DNA of 64,000 nt, taken from NCBI RefSeq assembly GCF_009796285.1, contig NZ_CP047020.1, positions 4,650,001-4,714,000 of the forward strand, given 5' to 3'. The notes under the pieces were generated by a model, which saw nothing but the letters and a program-made list of their open reading frames with translations, searched no databases and was not told where the DNA came from. Each line of letters opens with the position of its first letter. Within the stretch, counting starts at the first letter, position 1. The DNA is from Streptomyces broussonetiae (lineage in GTDB: Bacteria; Actinomycetota; Actinomycetes; Streptomycetales; Streptomycetaceae). Below are positions 24,134 to 33,338 of this stretch, piece after piece. A program made the position numbers and the translations under genes.

Positions 24134-25903
24134 TCATTTCACAGTGAAGCCCTGACACATGATGCTGCTGTAGTCGTCGGACGTGCGGATGTGGTGCCAC
24201 TGCACCGTCCAGTCACCGGGATCGTTGGCGAGCGGGATGGCGGGCCAGGACTTCTTCCCGTCCGGCGACCAGGAACGGAAGTCGTCCGGGTAGACGAGGT
24301 CCTTCCAGGCGGACTGGTCGCCGCCGTAGAGGTCGATGGGCGTGCTGGTGTAGCCCAGCGTCACGTTCGCCGAGAGCGCTCCTGCAGCGGGCTTCCCGGT
24401 GCCCGGGTCGATACTGTGCGGCGGCTTCACACTGACCGTCACGTAGTACGGGGCGTGGGTCCCGGAAGCCCCGGCGGTCACGGAGTAGCCCTTGTTCCAG
24501 AGCCCGATCCGCACCTTGTGGTCGAAGACCGGGTGGTCCCCGCCCTTGCTGGGGTCGTCGGGGTCGGACTCGGAGATCTCGAAGCCTTCGGGCGCCCGCT
24601 CCGCGGCAGGCAGCAGGCACTCTCCCGTCGAGGACTTCCAGGACTGCCGGTCGATGTTGTCACCCGCGTAGGCGGGCGCGCCGCCCGTGCCGGTGGCGGT
24701 TCTGGAGGCCGTCGCCCGCGGGCTGGACGCCCTGCCCGGCGCGCTCGCGGAAGACCCGTCCCGCGCGGTGTCCTCGCCGTCGCTGCCCTTCTGGGTGAGC
24801 ACCACCGCGGTGGCCGCCCCGACGCCCACCACGAGCCCCAGCGCCACGGCCACCGTCAACCGCCTGCCCGGGCGCCGGCTCGGCGGAGCCGGCCGGGCCG
24901 TCTGGGTGGGCGTGTACGAGTAGCCCCGACCGCCGTACACGGGTCCCATCGTCGGCAGGTCGTGCGGCCCTGCCGGCTGCTGTACCGGCGGCGGGGCCGG
25001 CGGCCCGGCAGGCTGTACGAACGGTGCCGGCGGAGTCTGCGGGACAGGCTTCGCCAAGGCGGCGAGCCCGGCGTAGGACGGGTCCTCCACGAGCGCGGAG
25101 CGCACCTCGCAGCGTGCGATCACCTCCGCTAGCCCCGGCCGGGCGGCGGGGTGCTTGGCCGCGCATGCCTCGATCAGGGCGGCCAGTTCCGGTTCCACGC
25201 CCGCCACGTCGAGGGGCTCGTGGACGGCGCGGTAGCTGACGCCGTTGGGGTCGCCCGAGCCGAAGGGCGCCCGACCGGTCGCCGCGTGGGCGAGAGTGGC
25301 ACCGAGGGCGAACACGTCCGCCGGCGGACCGACCTGGTTGCGCATCAGCACCTCGGGCGCGGTGAATCCGGGCGTGCCGGGCGCGAACCCGGCGTCGGTG
25401 AGGGCGGTCCGGTCCGCTGCGCGGGCGATTCCGAAGTCGATGAGCTGGGGGCCCTGGGCGGAGAGGATGATGTTCTGCGGCTTCAGATCCCTATGTGTCA
25501 CGCCGTGTTCGTGGACCGCCGCCAGCCCCTCCGCCAGGGCCGCGAACAAGCCCCGGCAGGTCTGCGGGGGCAGGGGGCCGCGGTCGGTGACGGCCTGGGC
25601 GAGGGTGGGTCCGGTGACGTATTCCGTGGCCAGCCAGTAGGGCGCCGCGTCCAACGACGCGTCGATCAGGTTCGCCGTGTAGGCGCTGCGCACCGCCCGC
25701 GCCGTCTCCACCTCGCGCCGGAAACGGGCCAGGGCCTCGGGGTGGCCGGTGATCTCGTCCCGGATCACCTTGATGGCGACCAGCCGGCCACCGGGCGAGC
25801 GCCCGAGGTACACCTGCCCCATCCCGCCCGCCCCGAGCCGGGCGAGAAGCGTGTGCGTGCCTATCCGCGACGGGTCCTGCGGCCTGAGTGCGTCCACGGA
25901 CAC
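24134..25903 (-). CDS. Membrane Ser/Thr protein kinase with an extracytoplasmic C-terminal domain
   Basis: 589 residues, GTG start. The kinase domain (about 15-275) is intact: GAGGMGQVYLG, Lys in LVAIKVI, catalytic HRDLKPQN, DFG in LIDFGIARA, and GFTAPEV. A Pro-rich juxtamembrane region follows, then one membrane segment (LTVAVALGLVVGVGAATAVVL, about 348-368) and a Ser/Thr/Ala linker. An outer domain of about 150 residues follows, with no PASTA repeats; it contains Cys in GECLLPA and IMCQGF that may pair. The outer domain is probably the sensor and is not one I can name. Neighbours on the same strand are a V8-like protease (upstream) and the wall hydrolase (downstream). Confidence 0.9.
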   Translation of the reverse strand: MSVDALRPQDPSRIGTHTLLARLGAGGMGQVYLGRSPGGRLVAIKVIRDEITGHPEALARFRREVETARAVRSAYTANLIDASLDAAPYWLATEYVTGPTLAQAVTDRGPLPPQTCRGLFAALAEGLAAVHEHGVTHRDLKPQNIILSAQGPQLIDFGIARAADRTALTDAGFAPGTPGFTAPEVLMRNQVGPPADVFALGATLAHAATGRAPFGSGDPNGVSYRAVHEPLDVAGVEPELAALIEACAAKHPAARPGLAEVIARCEVRSALVEDPSYAGLAALAKPVPQTPPAPFVQPAGPPAPPPVQQPAGPHDLPTMGPVYGGRGYSYTPTQTARPAPPSRRPGRRLTVAVALGLVVGVGAATAVVLTQKGSDGEDTARDGSSASAPGRASSPRATASRTATGTGGAPAYAGDNIDRQSWKSSTGECLLPAAERAPEGFEISESDPDDPSKGGDHPVFDHKVRIGLWNKGYSVTAGASGTHAPYYVTVSVKPPHSIDPGTGKPAAGALSANVTLGYTSTPIDLYGGDQSAWKDLVYPDDFRSWSPDGKKSWPAIPLANDPGDWTVQWHHIRTSDDYSSIMCQGFTVK

Positions 25904-25946
25904 ACCCTGCCATGAAGATCACCTGCCGGACGGCCGTCCGGGGGTT

Positions 25947-26714
25947 TCACCCCCGGCTCGCCGCGTCCCTGTACAGCTCCGACGCCTCGCCGCCCAGCAC
26001 CACGCTGTACGACACGTCGTCGGTCAGGCCGCCCTGTTCGTGGCCGCCCAGGACGCCGACGACCTGGTTGTCGCCGTTGATCCAGGGGCTGCCGCTGGTG
26101 CCCGCCGTGAACGCGGGGCAGGCGATGCGCTGCTGGGTGCGGCTGTGCGAGGTCGGCTTGTTGGTGCAGCTGATCGGCACCTCGCGGTGGTCGGGATAGC
26201 CGACGACCGTCACGGCGGTGGCCCCGGTGGCCGTACCTGCCGTGAAGCGGTTGCCGCCCACCACGTTCTCGATCCGCCGGCCGCCCAGTTCGTCGACGGT
26301 GGCGAAGGCCAGGTCGCTGTCCTCGTCCTGGTCCTTGGCCCACCCGTCGGGCAGGTACCGCTTGCTCACCTTCCACACCCCGTACGGCGCCTTCCCGTCC
26401 CGGTAGCCCGGCGCGAAGAGCAGGTTGTCGGCGCCGCCCACGCAGTGCGCCGCGGTGACGATGAGGTTGCCCTGCGGACTGTGCACGACCGAAGCCGTAC
26501 AGAAATGGCCGCCCTTGAGGCTCGCGGCCCGGTCCGCGCCGAAGAGCGCGCCGATCCGCGCCGTGTGCCGGTTCGCGCCGGCATCGGCGGTCACCCCGAG
26601 GGGCCCCGGCCCGTCATCGGCGGCCGCTACGGACGCCGAGGTCAGGGCGAGCATCACCACCGCGCCGAGCAACGCGGGTCGCGAGGTGAGCGTGATGCGT
26701 GAGGTGCGCTTCAT
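25947..26714 (-). CDS. Secreted V8/trypsin-like serine protease
   Basis: 255 residues from ATG 26714 (MKRTSRITLT), preceded by a G-rich ribosome site (GTGGGGGGTG); the longer frame is unlikely. A Sec signal peptide ends near SASVAAADDG. The triad is His in IVTAAHCVGG, Asp in DSDLAFATVDELG and Ser in AGTSGSPWINGDN. SGSPW and the short C-terminus resemble glutamyl endopeptidases (V8 group). Cys in TASVVHSP/AAHC and in IACPAF may form disulfides. The substrate is unknown. Confidence 0.87.
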   Translation of the reverse strand: MKRTSRITLTSRPALLGAVVMLALTSASVAAADDGPGPLGVTADAGANRHTARIGALFGADRAASLKGGHFCTASVVHSPQGNLIVTAAHCVGGADNLLFAPGYRDGKAPYGVWKVSKRYLPDGWAKDQDEDSDLAFATVDELGGRRIENVVGGNRFTAGTATGATAVTVVGYPDHREVPISCTNKPTSHSRTQQRIACPAFTAGTSGSPWINGDNQVVGVLGGHEQGGLTDDVSYSVVLGGEASELYRDAASRG

Positions 26715-27647
26715 CACCCCCCACTCTGTCCCACGAACGTGAGAAAGGCGCTGCGACTTCACTGAGAATTTCCTGTGAAACCTCCAGTTGGGCGCTGTGC
26801 CACCCCATCACCCGCGGAAGTCACGGGCGTACCGCCCTGCCTTGTCGCGGATGTCCCGGACTTCCGCGAATTCAGAGGCTTGAGGGGCTTCAGGAACTTT
26901 CGGCGCGCCTTCGGAGGAGGAGAGGAGAGGAGAGGAGAGGGAAGCGGAGGGGACAGCCGTGGCGGCGATCGCGGCACCTCGCACCCGCCCTGCCCCGCGG
27001 GCAGCACCGCACCGAGCCACCGCCGAAGTCACCGGAGCCGCCCGGAGCCGCCGGACGACGCCAACGCGCTTTCCACTGCGGGGAGGCGGCAACACGGACT
27101 CCGTGTGCCCAGCATCAACACCCGTAACCCTGCCGTGCCCTGCCCTGGCGTGCTCTGCCCTGCCGTGCCACCGATCCGCCCGGCCCACCGCCGCACAGGC
27201 ATCCCCAGCCGGGCCGAGGGCCACGGCCGGCGGTCGCCCGTGCGTCCCGGCTTCGTAGTCACGGTACCGGGCGGCCGTCCATCCCGCCTCCGCAGCGCCG
27301 CCTTTCGGGCATCGGCCAGGAGTGATGACGGTGCGTAAACAGGGCAGTTCGCCGACAGCAACCGCGGCGGCCCCGAGCAGCCACCACGAGCCGGCCCGGC
27401 TCTCCTCCCGTCCCCACCGCCCCTCCCGTCGCCCCTCGGCAGGCGCCTGTGGGCGAAGGGCAGTTGAGACCCGTTCAGCTCCTGCCCCGCACGGGAACGC
27501 CGAGCCGAATTACCGCGGCCATGCCATGCCCTTCCCTCAGCAGCCGCAACGGCGGGCCCTGGCGGCACGAGCCGCCGGAACGGGGCAGTCGGCCGCCCTG
27601 GCGAGGACCGGCCCCCGGAAGGGCACCCCACGCCCGCCCCGCCGTCT
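26715..27647. other. Long intergenic region with simple repeats
   Basis: About 930 bp without a gene I can support. It contains an AGAGG tandem tract (about 26918-26940), a CCCTGCC-rich stretch (about 27128-27170) and an AT-richer promoter-like end near 26750-26780. ORFs of 80-200 codons on both strands have Arg/Pro/Gly-biased, domain-free translations and no good ribosome sites. Confidence 0.5.
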
Positions 27648-28547
27648 TCACCCCACCGCCTTCACCCCCCACTCCACCCCCGTCAGCTCCTCCGACAGGG
27701 TCCACAGCCGCCGGGCCGCCCCCGGGTCACTCGCCGCCGCGCTGCGGCCGACCAGGGTCGGGGCGCCGCGCATCTCGCCGAGGCCGGCGGGGCCGACGTA
27801 GGCCGCCCCGGGCAGGTCCTGGCTCGCCGCGTAGAGCGTGGGCAGGGCACCGGCCCGGTCGCTCTGGGCCAGCAGTTTGTTGCCGACGGCCATGAAGGCC
27901 CTGGCCAGCGGGTTCGCATGGTGGCTCTGCAGGTTGGTGGCCGCGTAGCCGGGGTGGGCGGCGAGGGCCCGCACGGGGGATCCGGCCTCGGTGAGGCGGC
28001 GCTGGAGTTCCAGCGTGAACAGGAGGTTGGCCAGCTTGGACTGGGCGTAGGCGCGGGTCGGGGAGTAGCGGCCGCGCAGGTTCACGTCCTCGAAGTGGAT
28101 CACCCCGTCGCCCCCGCGATGCAGCCCGGACGACACCGTCACCACCCGGTCCGTCACCTTCGGCAGCAGCAGGTTGGTCAGTGCGAAGTGCCCGAGATGG
28201 TTCGTGCCGAACTGCATCTCGAAGCCCTGCTTCGTCCGCTGCTCCGGCAGCATCATCACGCCCGCGTTGTTGATCAGCAGGTCCAGCGGACGGTCCCAGG
28301 CGTCCGCGAACTCCCGTACCGAGTCCAGGTCGGCCAGGTCCAGCCGGCGCACCTCCGTGCTGCCGCCCGCCTGCGCCGCCGCGGCGCCGCCCCGCGCGAG
28401 GTCCCGTACGGCGAAGACCACGTGCGCCCCGGCCCGGGCCAGCGCCTGGGCCGTCGCGAGGCCGAGGCCGCTGTTGGCTCCGGTGATCACGGCCGTACGG
28501 CCACTGAAGTCGGGGAGGTCGGTCACGTTCCACTTCGTATCAGCCAT
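27648..28547 (-). CDS. Short-chain dehydrogenase/reductase (SDR)
   Basis: 299 residues. NAD(P) motif TGANSGLGLATAQAL, NNAG motif LLINNAGVM, catalytic Ser in VVTVSSGLH, and Tyr/Lys in RAYAQSKLANLLF. The long C-terminal part with AAHPGYAATNLQ fits the retinol-dehydrogenase/WW-oxidoreductase-like SDR group. The substrate is unknown. It is divergent from a TetR regulator 53 bp away, which probably represses it. Confidence 0.9.
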   Translation of the reverse strand: MADTKWNVTDLPDFSGRTAVITGANSGLGLATAQALARAGAHVVFAVRDLARGGAAAAQAGGSTEVRRLDLADLDSVREFADAWDRPLDLLINNAGVMMLPEQRTKQGFEMQFGTNHLGHFALTNLLLPKVTDRVVTVSSGLHRGGDGVIHFEDVNLRGRYSPTRAYAQSKLANLLFTLELQRRLTEAGSPVRALAAHPGYAATNLQSHHANPLARAFMAVGNKLLAQSDRAGALPTLYAASQDLPGAAYVGPAGLGEMRGAPTLVGRSAAASDPGAARRLWTLSEELTGVEWGVKAVG

Positions 28548-28600
28548 GCCTCGAATGTAGGCATCGACAACAAAGCTGTCAACGACAACATCCCGGTAGG

Positions 28601-29242
28601 ATGGTGCGCATGCCGCGCCCGTCCTCCTCGTCCTCGAAACCCGCGCTTCGCCCCTACCACCACGGAGACCTGCGCGCCGCCCTGCTCAAGAGCGCCGAGC
28701 GCACCCTGCGCGAGAAGGGGGTCGGCGCGCTCTCGCTGCGCGAGCTGGCCCGCGACATCGGCGTGAGCCACGCGGCCCCCGGCCGGCACTTCAAGGACAA
28801 GCAGGCCCTGCTCGACGCCCTGGCGCTGGACGGATACGAACGGCTGAACCAGGCCCTGGGCGAGGCGACCGACCGCACCGCCCAGAGCTTCGAGCAGCGG
28901 ATGACGGCACTGGCCCGCGCCTACCTCGGCTTCGCCGTCGACAACCCCGAGCTGCTGGAGCTGATGTTCGCGCGCAAGCACGCCCCCGAAGGCTCCGCCG
29001 GCTCCGAGGGGCTCGCCGCCGCCGTCGACCAGTCCCTCGGCTCCATCACGGCGTTGATCGCGGACGCCCAGGAGCACGGCGAGATCGTCAGGGGCGACCC
29101 CGAGCAGATCACGATGGTCGCCGCCGCGAGCCTGCACGGCCTCGCCGCCCTCATCGCCGCCTGTGCGCTCGACGCCGAGGAGGCGATGAGCGGCCTGGAC
29201 GAACACGTCCGGCTGCTGCTGAACGGACTCCGGCCGCGCTGA
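28601..29242 (+). CDS. TetR-family regulator
   Basis: 213 residues (ATG 28601; ATG 28610 is an alternative). The N-terminal HTH is RAALLKSAERTLREKGVGAL, SLRELARDIGVSHAAPGRHF and KDKQALLDALALDGYERL. A C-terminal ligand domain of the TetR_C type follows. The 53-bp gap shared with the SDR gene holds GACAAC-AAA-GCTGTC (28567-28581), an imperfect inverted repeat that may be the operator for both genes. Confidence 0.9.
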   Translation: MVRMPRPSSSSSKPALRPYHHGDLRAALLKSAERTLREKGVGALSLRELARDIGVSHAAPGRHFKDKQALLDALALDGYERLNQALGEATDRTAQSFEQRMTALARAYLGFAVDNPELLELMFARKHAPEGSAGSEGLAAAVDQSLGSITALIADAQEHGEIVRGDPEQITMVAAASLHGLAALIAACALDAEEAMSGLDEHVRLLLNGLRPR

Positions 29243-29399
29243 CACACCCCACCTGTCGGGCAGTTACGCGCGTAGCCGCCCTCTGTGGCAGCGCCGTGCG
29301 CCGGGTCAAGCCTCACCCAGCACAGAGCCAGCACACGGCCATTGATCAGTAAGCCCCCAACCGCCTTCGGTAACGCGGAGGTCAGAATTACGAAAGCCC

Positions 29400-29422
29400 C
29401 TTGTTGTCGCGTACTCAACAAG
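29400..29422. promoter_or_regulatory. Palindromic element before the first S53 peptidase gene (copy 1)
   Basis: Arms CTTGTTG and CAACAAG around TCGCGTACT. The same 23 bases occur at 31116-31138 before the second peptidase gene. Both lie about 100 bp before the start codons. Probably a shared regulator site. Confidence 0.75.
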
Positions 29423-29517
29423 CGAGGGTCGGGCTTGGGCCGCCGCCCCCACCGGTCACCCACCGGTGGACCCCCACACCCGCAGGCCTCTGCCCACCAC
29501 TTCCAGGAGGCTGTACC

Positions 29518-30885
29518 TTGCGTACGTCCACCCCCAACTTCCCCCACATATCCGGCAGATGGCGCCGGTTCGGCACGGCCGCCGTGGCCACCGCGGCACT
29601 CGCGCTCGGCGGTCTCGGCACCGCGGCCCACGCCAGCGCGGACACCGCCGCCCCGAGCCACAAGGTGACCGCCAAGGCGATCGCCGCCCAGGTCGCCAAG
29701 GCCCACGTGCGCTACGAGAAGGCGTGCGCCGCGACCCCCAAGAAGGGCTTCGCCGCCTGCAACGCGCTGCGCGTCACCGGCGGCACCACCGCGTTCATGG
29801 AGAAGCAGGCGGTCCTGAAGGGCAGCACGCCCAAGACCGTCTCGCCGAATGCCTCCTCCGCCTCCCCCACCGGATACGGCCCCTCCGACCTGCAGTCGGC
29901 CTACGGCCTGACCTCCGCGGCCTCCTCCAACGGCTCCGGCGAGACCGTCGCCATCGTGGACGCCTACGACGACCCGAACGCCGCGTCCGACCTCGCGACG
30001 TACCGGTCGTACTACGGCCTGCCCTCCTGCACCACGTCCAACGGCTGCTTCAAGAAGGTCAGCCAGACCGGCTCCACCACCTCGCTGCCCTCCGCCGACA
30101 GCGGCTGGGCCGGTGAGGAGTCCCTCGACCTCGACATGGTCAGCGCGGTCTGCCCGAACTGCAACATCCTGCTCGTCGAGGCCAAGTCGGCGTCCGACGC
30201 CAACCTCGGCACCGCGGTGAACGAGGCCGTCAAGCTCGGCGCCAAGTTCGTCTCCAACAGCTACGGCGGTTCGGAGTCGTCCTCCGACACCTCGTACGAC
30301 ACCTCGTACTACAAGCACCCGGGCGTCGCCATCACCGCGAGCGCGGGCGACAGCGGCTACGGCGCCGAGTACCCGGCCGCCTCCCAGTACGTCACCGCCG
30401 TCGGCGGCACCGCCCTGTCGGCCGACTCCAGCAGCCGCGGCTGGAGCGAGTCCGTCTGGAACACCTCCAGCACCGAGGGCACCGGTTCCGGCTGCTCCTC
30501 CTACGACGCCAAGCCCAGCTGGCAGACCGACTCCGGCTGCTCCACCCGCATGATCGCCGACGTGTCCGCCGTGGCCGACCCCGCCACCGGCGTCTCCGTC
30601 TACGACTCCTACGGCTCCGACGGCACCGGCTGGAACACCTACGGCGGCACCAGCGCCTCCTCGCCGATCATCGCCTCGGTCTACGCCCTCGCCGGCACCC
30701 CGGGCAGCGGTGACTACCCGGCCCAGTACCCGTACAACGCGGCCGGCACCTCCGCCCTCAACGACGTGACGAGCGGCAGCAACGGCACCTGCGACACCGA
30801 CTACTTCTGCACCGCCGAGTCCGGCTACGACGGCCCGACCGGCTGGGGCACCCCGCAGGGCACCAGCGCCTTCAGCGCGGGCTGA
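29518..30885 (+). CDS. Secreted S53 (sedolisin-type) peptidase, copy 1
   Basis: 455 residues from a TTG start at 29518, preceded by AGGAGG 7 bases upstream; the homologous position in the paralogue is ATG. A Sec signal (RRFGTAAVATAALALGGLG, cleavage near AHA-SA) is followed by a short pro-part and the S53 domain. Glu and Asp of the triad are in EESLDLDM, and Ser is in YGGTSASSPI. The repeated Cys pairs (SCTTSNGC and CPNC) suggest disulfides. S53 enzymes are acid-acting endopeptidases. The gene is followed by a second closely related copy; both carry the same upstream palindrome. Confidence 0.88.
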   Translation: MRTSTPNFPHISGRWRRFGTAAVATAALALGGLGTAAHASADTAAPSHKVTAKAIAAQVAKAHVRYEKACAATPKKGFAACNALRVTGGTTAFMEKQAVLKGSTPKTVSPNASSASPTGYGPSDLQSAYGLTSAASSNGSGETVAIVDAYDDPNAASDLATYRSYYGLPSCTTSNGCFKKVSQTGSTTSLPSADSGWAGEESLDLDMVSAVCPNCNILLVEAKSASDANLGTAVNEAVKLGAKFVSNSYGGSESSSDTSYDTSYYKHPGVAITASAGDSGYGAEYPAASQYVTAVGGTALSADSSSRGWSESVWNTSSTEGTGSGCSSYDAKPSWQTDSGCSTRMIADVSAVADPATGVSVYDSYGSDGTGWNTYGGTSASSPIIASVYALAGTPGSGDYPAQYPYNAAGTSALNDVTSGSNGTCDTDYFCTAESGYDGPTGWGTPQGTSAFSAG

Positions 30886-30971
30886 GCACGCAGGAAGTCC
30901 CGGAACCACCCCGTCGGGTCACGGGGAGCCGCCAGTGAGGGGGACGTGGGGTTCCCTCGGCGGCACGGAAA

Positions 30972-31010
30972 GGAAGACGGGCCACGGCAGCCGGCCGTGG
31001 CCCGTCTTCC
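30972..31010 (+). terminator. 17-bp perfect hairpin after S53 copy 1
   Basis: GGAAGACGGGCCACGGC at 30972-30988 pairs exactly with 30994-31010 over a 5-base loop. It separates the two peptidase genes into independent transcripts. Confidence 0.85.
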
Positions 31011-31115
31011 CTGTCGGCCGCCTGCGCACGCTGTGCAACTCCGGTGCAGCTCCTATGAGTTGGGTCAAGTGAACGGCATGCTTCGGTAAGGCGGACGCCA
31101 GGATTCCAGACACCC

Positions 31116-31138
31116 CTTGTTGTCGCGTACTCAACAAG
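31116..31138. promoter_or_regulatory. Palindromic element before the second S53 peptidase gene (copy 2)
   Basis: Identical over 23 bases to the element at 29400-29422 (arms CTTGTTG/CAACAAG). About 30 bp upstream of it (CTTCGGTAA, GCGGA) is also similar in the two copies. Confidence 0.75.
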
Positions 31139-31224
31139 TCATCGTCTACCGCGTATCACGTATCGCCGCACGCACCCGCACAGCCCTGTTCCCACCCCCC
31201 ACCCGGAAACCAGGAGCTGCACAC

Positions 31225-32508
31225 ATGCGTACGACTCACAGACGGTGGCACCGCTTCGGCACCACCTTCGCGGCCACCGCCGCACTCGCCTTCGCCGGCT
31301 TCGGCGCCGCGGCCACCGCCGACGCCACCACCCCCTCGGCGAAGGCCACCTGGACCGCCGCCCCCTGTGCCACCCCCAAGCACAAGGGCGAACTCGGCTG
31401 CGACTCCTTCCGCGTGACCGGCGGCCTCACCGCCTTCCAGAAGCAGCAGGCGGCGAGGACCGGCCTCACCCCCAAGGCCGCCGACGCCTCCACCCCCTCC
31501 GGCTACGGCCCGAGCGACCTGCAGTCGGCCTACGGCCTCACCTCCGCCGCCGCCTCCAAGGGCTCCGGCGAGACCATCGCCATCGTGGACGCCTACGACG
31601 ACCCGAACGCGGCGGCCGACCTCGCCAAGTACCGCTCGTACTACGGCCTGTCCTCCTGCACCACGTCCAACGGCTGCTTCAAGAAGGTCAGCCAGACCGG
31701 CTCCACCACCTCACTGCCCTCCGCCGACAGCGGCTGGGCCGAGGAGGAGTCCCTCGACCTCGACATGGCCTCCGCCATCTGCCCGAACTGCAACATCCTC
31801 CTCGTCGAGGCCAAGTCCGCGACGATGGCGAACCTCGGCACCGCGGTGAACGAGGCCGTGACCCTGGGCGCGAAGTACGTCTCCAACAGCTACGGCGGCT
31901 CGGAGTCCTCCTCCGACACCTCCTACGACTCCTCCTACTTCAACCACCCGGGCGTCGCCATCACCGTCTCCGCCGGCGACGGAGGCTACGGAGCCGAGTA
32001 CCCGGCCGCGTCGAAGTACGTGACGGCCGTGGGCGGTACGGCCCTGTCGAAGTCCTCCTCCACCCGCGGCTGGACCGAGTCGGTCTGGAAGACCAGCAGC
32101 ACGGAGGGCACCGGCTCCGGCTGCTCCTCCTACGACGCCAAGCCGACCTGGCAGACCGACACCGGCTGCGCCAAGCGCACGATCTCGGACGTGGCGGCCG
32201 TGGCCGACCCCGCGACCGGCGTCTCGGTCTACGACTCCTACGGAGTGACGGCCGGCTGGTACACCTTCGGCGGCACCAGCGCCAGCTCGCCCATCATCGC
32301 CGGTGTCTACGCCCTCGGCGGCACCCCGTCCAGCGGCAGCTACCCGGCCAAGTTCCCGTACACCGCGGCCGGCACCTCCGCGCTGAACGACGTCACCAGC
32401 GGCAACAACGGCTCCTGCTCCCCCAGCTACCTGTGCACCGCCCGGTCGGGCTACGACGGCCCGACCGGCTGGGGCACCCCTGAGGGCACGGCCGCCTTCA
32501 CCGGCTGA
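31225..32508 (+). CDS. Secreted S53 (sedolisin-type) peptidase, copy 2
   Basis: 427 residues from ATG 31225, with AGGAG 8 bases upstream. Signal peptide RTTHRRWHRFGTTFAATAAL to about AATADA. The body matches copy 1 over most of its length, with long identical runs such as SGYGPSDLQSAYGLTSA and GCFKKVSQTGSTTSLPSADS. It has the same triad (EESLDLDM and FGGTSASSPI). The pro-part is shorter than in copy 1. Some stretches are identical at base level, which suggests a recent duplication or gene conversion. Confidence 0.88.
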   Translation: MRTTHRRWHRFGTTFAATAALAFAGFGAAATADATTPSAKATWTAAPCATPKHKGELGCDSFRVTGGLTAFQKQQAARTGLTPKAADASTPSGYGPSDLQSAYGLTSAAASKGSGETIAIVDAYDDPNAAADLAKYRSYYGLSSCTTSNGCFKKVSQTGSTTSLPSADSGWAEEESLDLDMASAICPNCNILLVEAKSATMANLGTAVNEAVTLGAKYVSNSYGGSESSSDTSYDSSYFNHPGVAITVSAGDGGYGAEYPAASKYVTAVGGTALSKSSSTRGWTESVWKTSSTEGTGSGCSSYDAKPTWQTDTGCAKRTISDVAAVADPATGVSVYDSYGVTAGWYTFGGTSASSPIIAGVYALGGTPSSGSYPAKFPYTAAGTSALNDVTSGNNGSCSPSYLCTARSGYDGPTGWGTPEGTAAFTG

Positions 32509-32533
32509 CCGCACCGCCCGCTGCGCAGGTCAC

Positions 32534-32563
32534 AGGCCCCGACGGCACCCGCCGCCGGGGCCT
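32534..32563 (+). terminator. Terminator after S53 copy 2
   Basis: AGGCCCCGACGG and CCGCCGGGGCCT pair with one mismatch over a short loop, followed by TGTCC. Confidence 0.75.
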
Positions 32564-32728
32564 TGTCCATTTTCCGCCCGGCCCCCATGAGAACATCGTG
32601 CCGGTACCTCACCCGACCGGCCGTCAGAAACCGTGCCAGGCCGTAAAGGAGGACAACGACAGAACCACACGACAGGTTCCGGTCTGACCTCGTTGCCCGG
32701 CGTGACCTGCCGTGATACACAGAGTGAC

Positions 32729-32747
32729 CGTACGAGTCATTCGTACG
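32729..32747. promoter_or_regulatory. Inverted repeat upstream of the secretion-like operon
   Basis: CGTACGA and TCGTACG (7-base exact arms) around GTCAT, about 120 bp before the first gene. The whole gap 32564-32858 is AT-richer than its neighbours and holds no gene. Possible operator. Confidence 0.55.
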
Positions 32748-32867
32748 AAACCCGCCAGTCAATGACGTCAAGTCGACATACGTTGGCGGCGTTGTCGGCG
32801 ACAATGAGGCCTGACCTCTGCACACCGCAGGGGGCCAACGAACTACCCACCAGGGGCGGTGACTTAC

Positions 32868-33176
32868 ATGCTCTTTGCGGCCGACAAGGGAGACATCAAC
32901 ACCATCATCGGCGGGATCGCCCCGAACTGGGGCCCCTTCGGCAGCCTGGGCAACGAGGCGAAGGTGATGATCGAGGTGGTGATGGCGGTGGCCATCCTGC
33001 TCTGCCTCGGCATCGCGGTCTGGGGCGCGGCCAAACAGCGCATCGGCGCCACGGCCCTGCGCGACACCTTCAGCGCGGAACAGGGCAAGGGCCTCATCAT
33101 CGCCGGCCTCACCGGAGTGTTCATCATCGGCTCCCTCGGCACACTGTTCACGATCGTGTACGGCATGGCGGTGTAA
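32868..33176 (+). CDS. Small two-helix membrane protein, VirB2/TrbC-like pilin position
   Basis: 102 residues from ATG 32868; a GTG nine bases earlier is an alternative. AGGGG is the ribosome site. A short N-terminal part (NTIIGGIAPNWGPFG) precedes membrane helix 1 (VMIEVVMAVAILLCLGIAVWG). A basic loop (AKQRIGATALRDTFSAEQGKG) follows, then helix 2 (LIIAGLTGVFIIGSLGTLF). Size and topology match VirB2/TrbC-type subunits. It is the first gene of a six-gene set in one direction. The assignment rests on topology and context, not on a clear motif. Confidence 0.75.
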   Translation: MLFAADKGDINTIIGGIAPNWGPFGSLGNEAKVMIEVVMAVAILLCLGIAVWGAAKQRIGATALRDTFSAEQGKGLIIAGLTGVFIIGSLGTLFTIVYGMAV

Positions 33177-33338
33177 CCCGCCCCGTCTCCCCCTCCCCCA
33201 CCCCCCGTCCGTCGTGCCCACCGGCTGAGGTTGCGTCTCCCTGATGTCGAGTCACCACACCGCGCCCGCGCGGGAACCAGCACGGCTACCGTCGTATGCC
33301 TACGAGGGTGCCTACGAGGGTGAGGGAGCGCAGACGCC

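Noticed and set aside
26775..27895. ORFs of 140-200 codons in the long gap after the V8-like protease
   Set aside because: Arg/Pro/Gly-rich, overlapping on both strands, no domain, no ribosome site, and partly made of AGAGG repeats.
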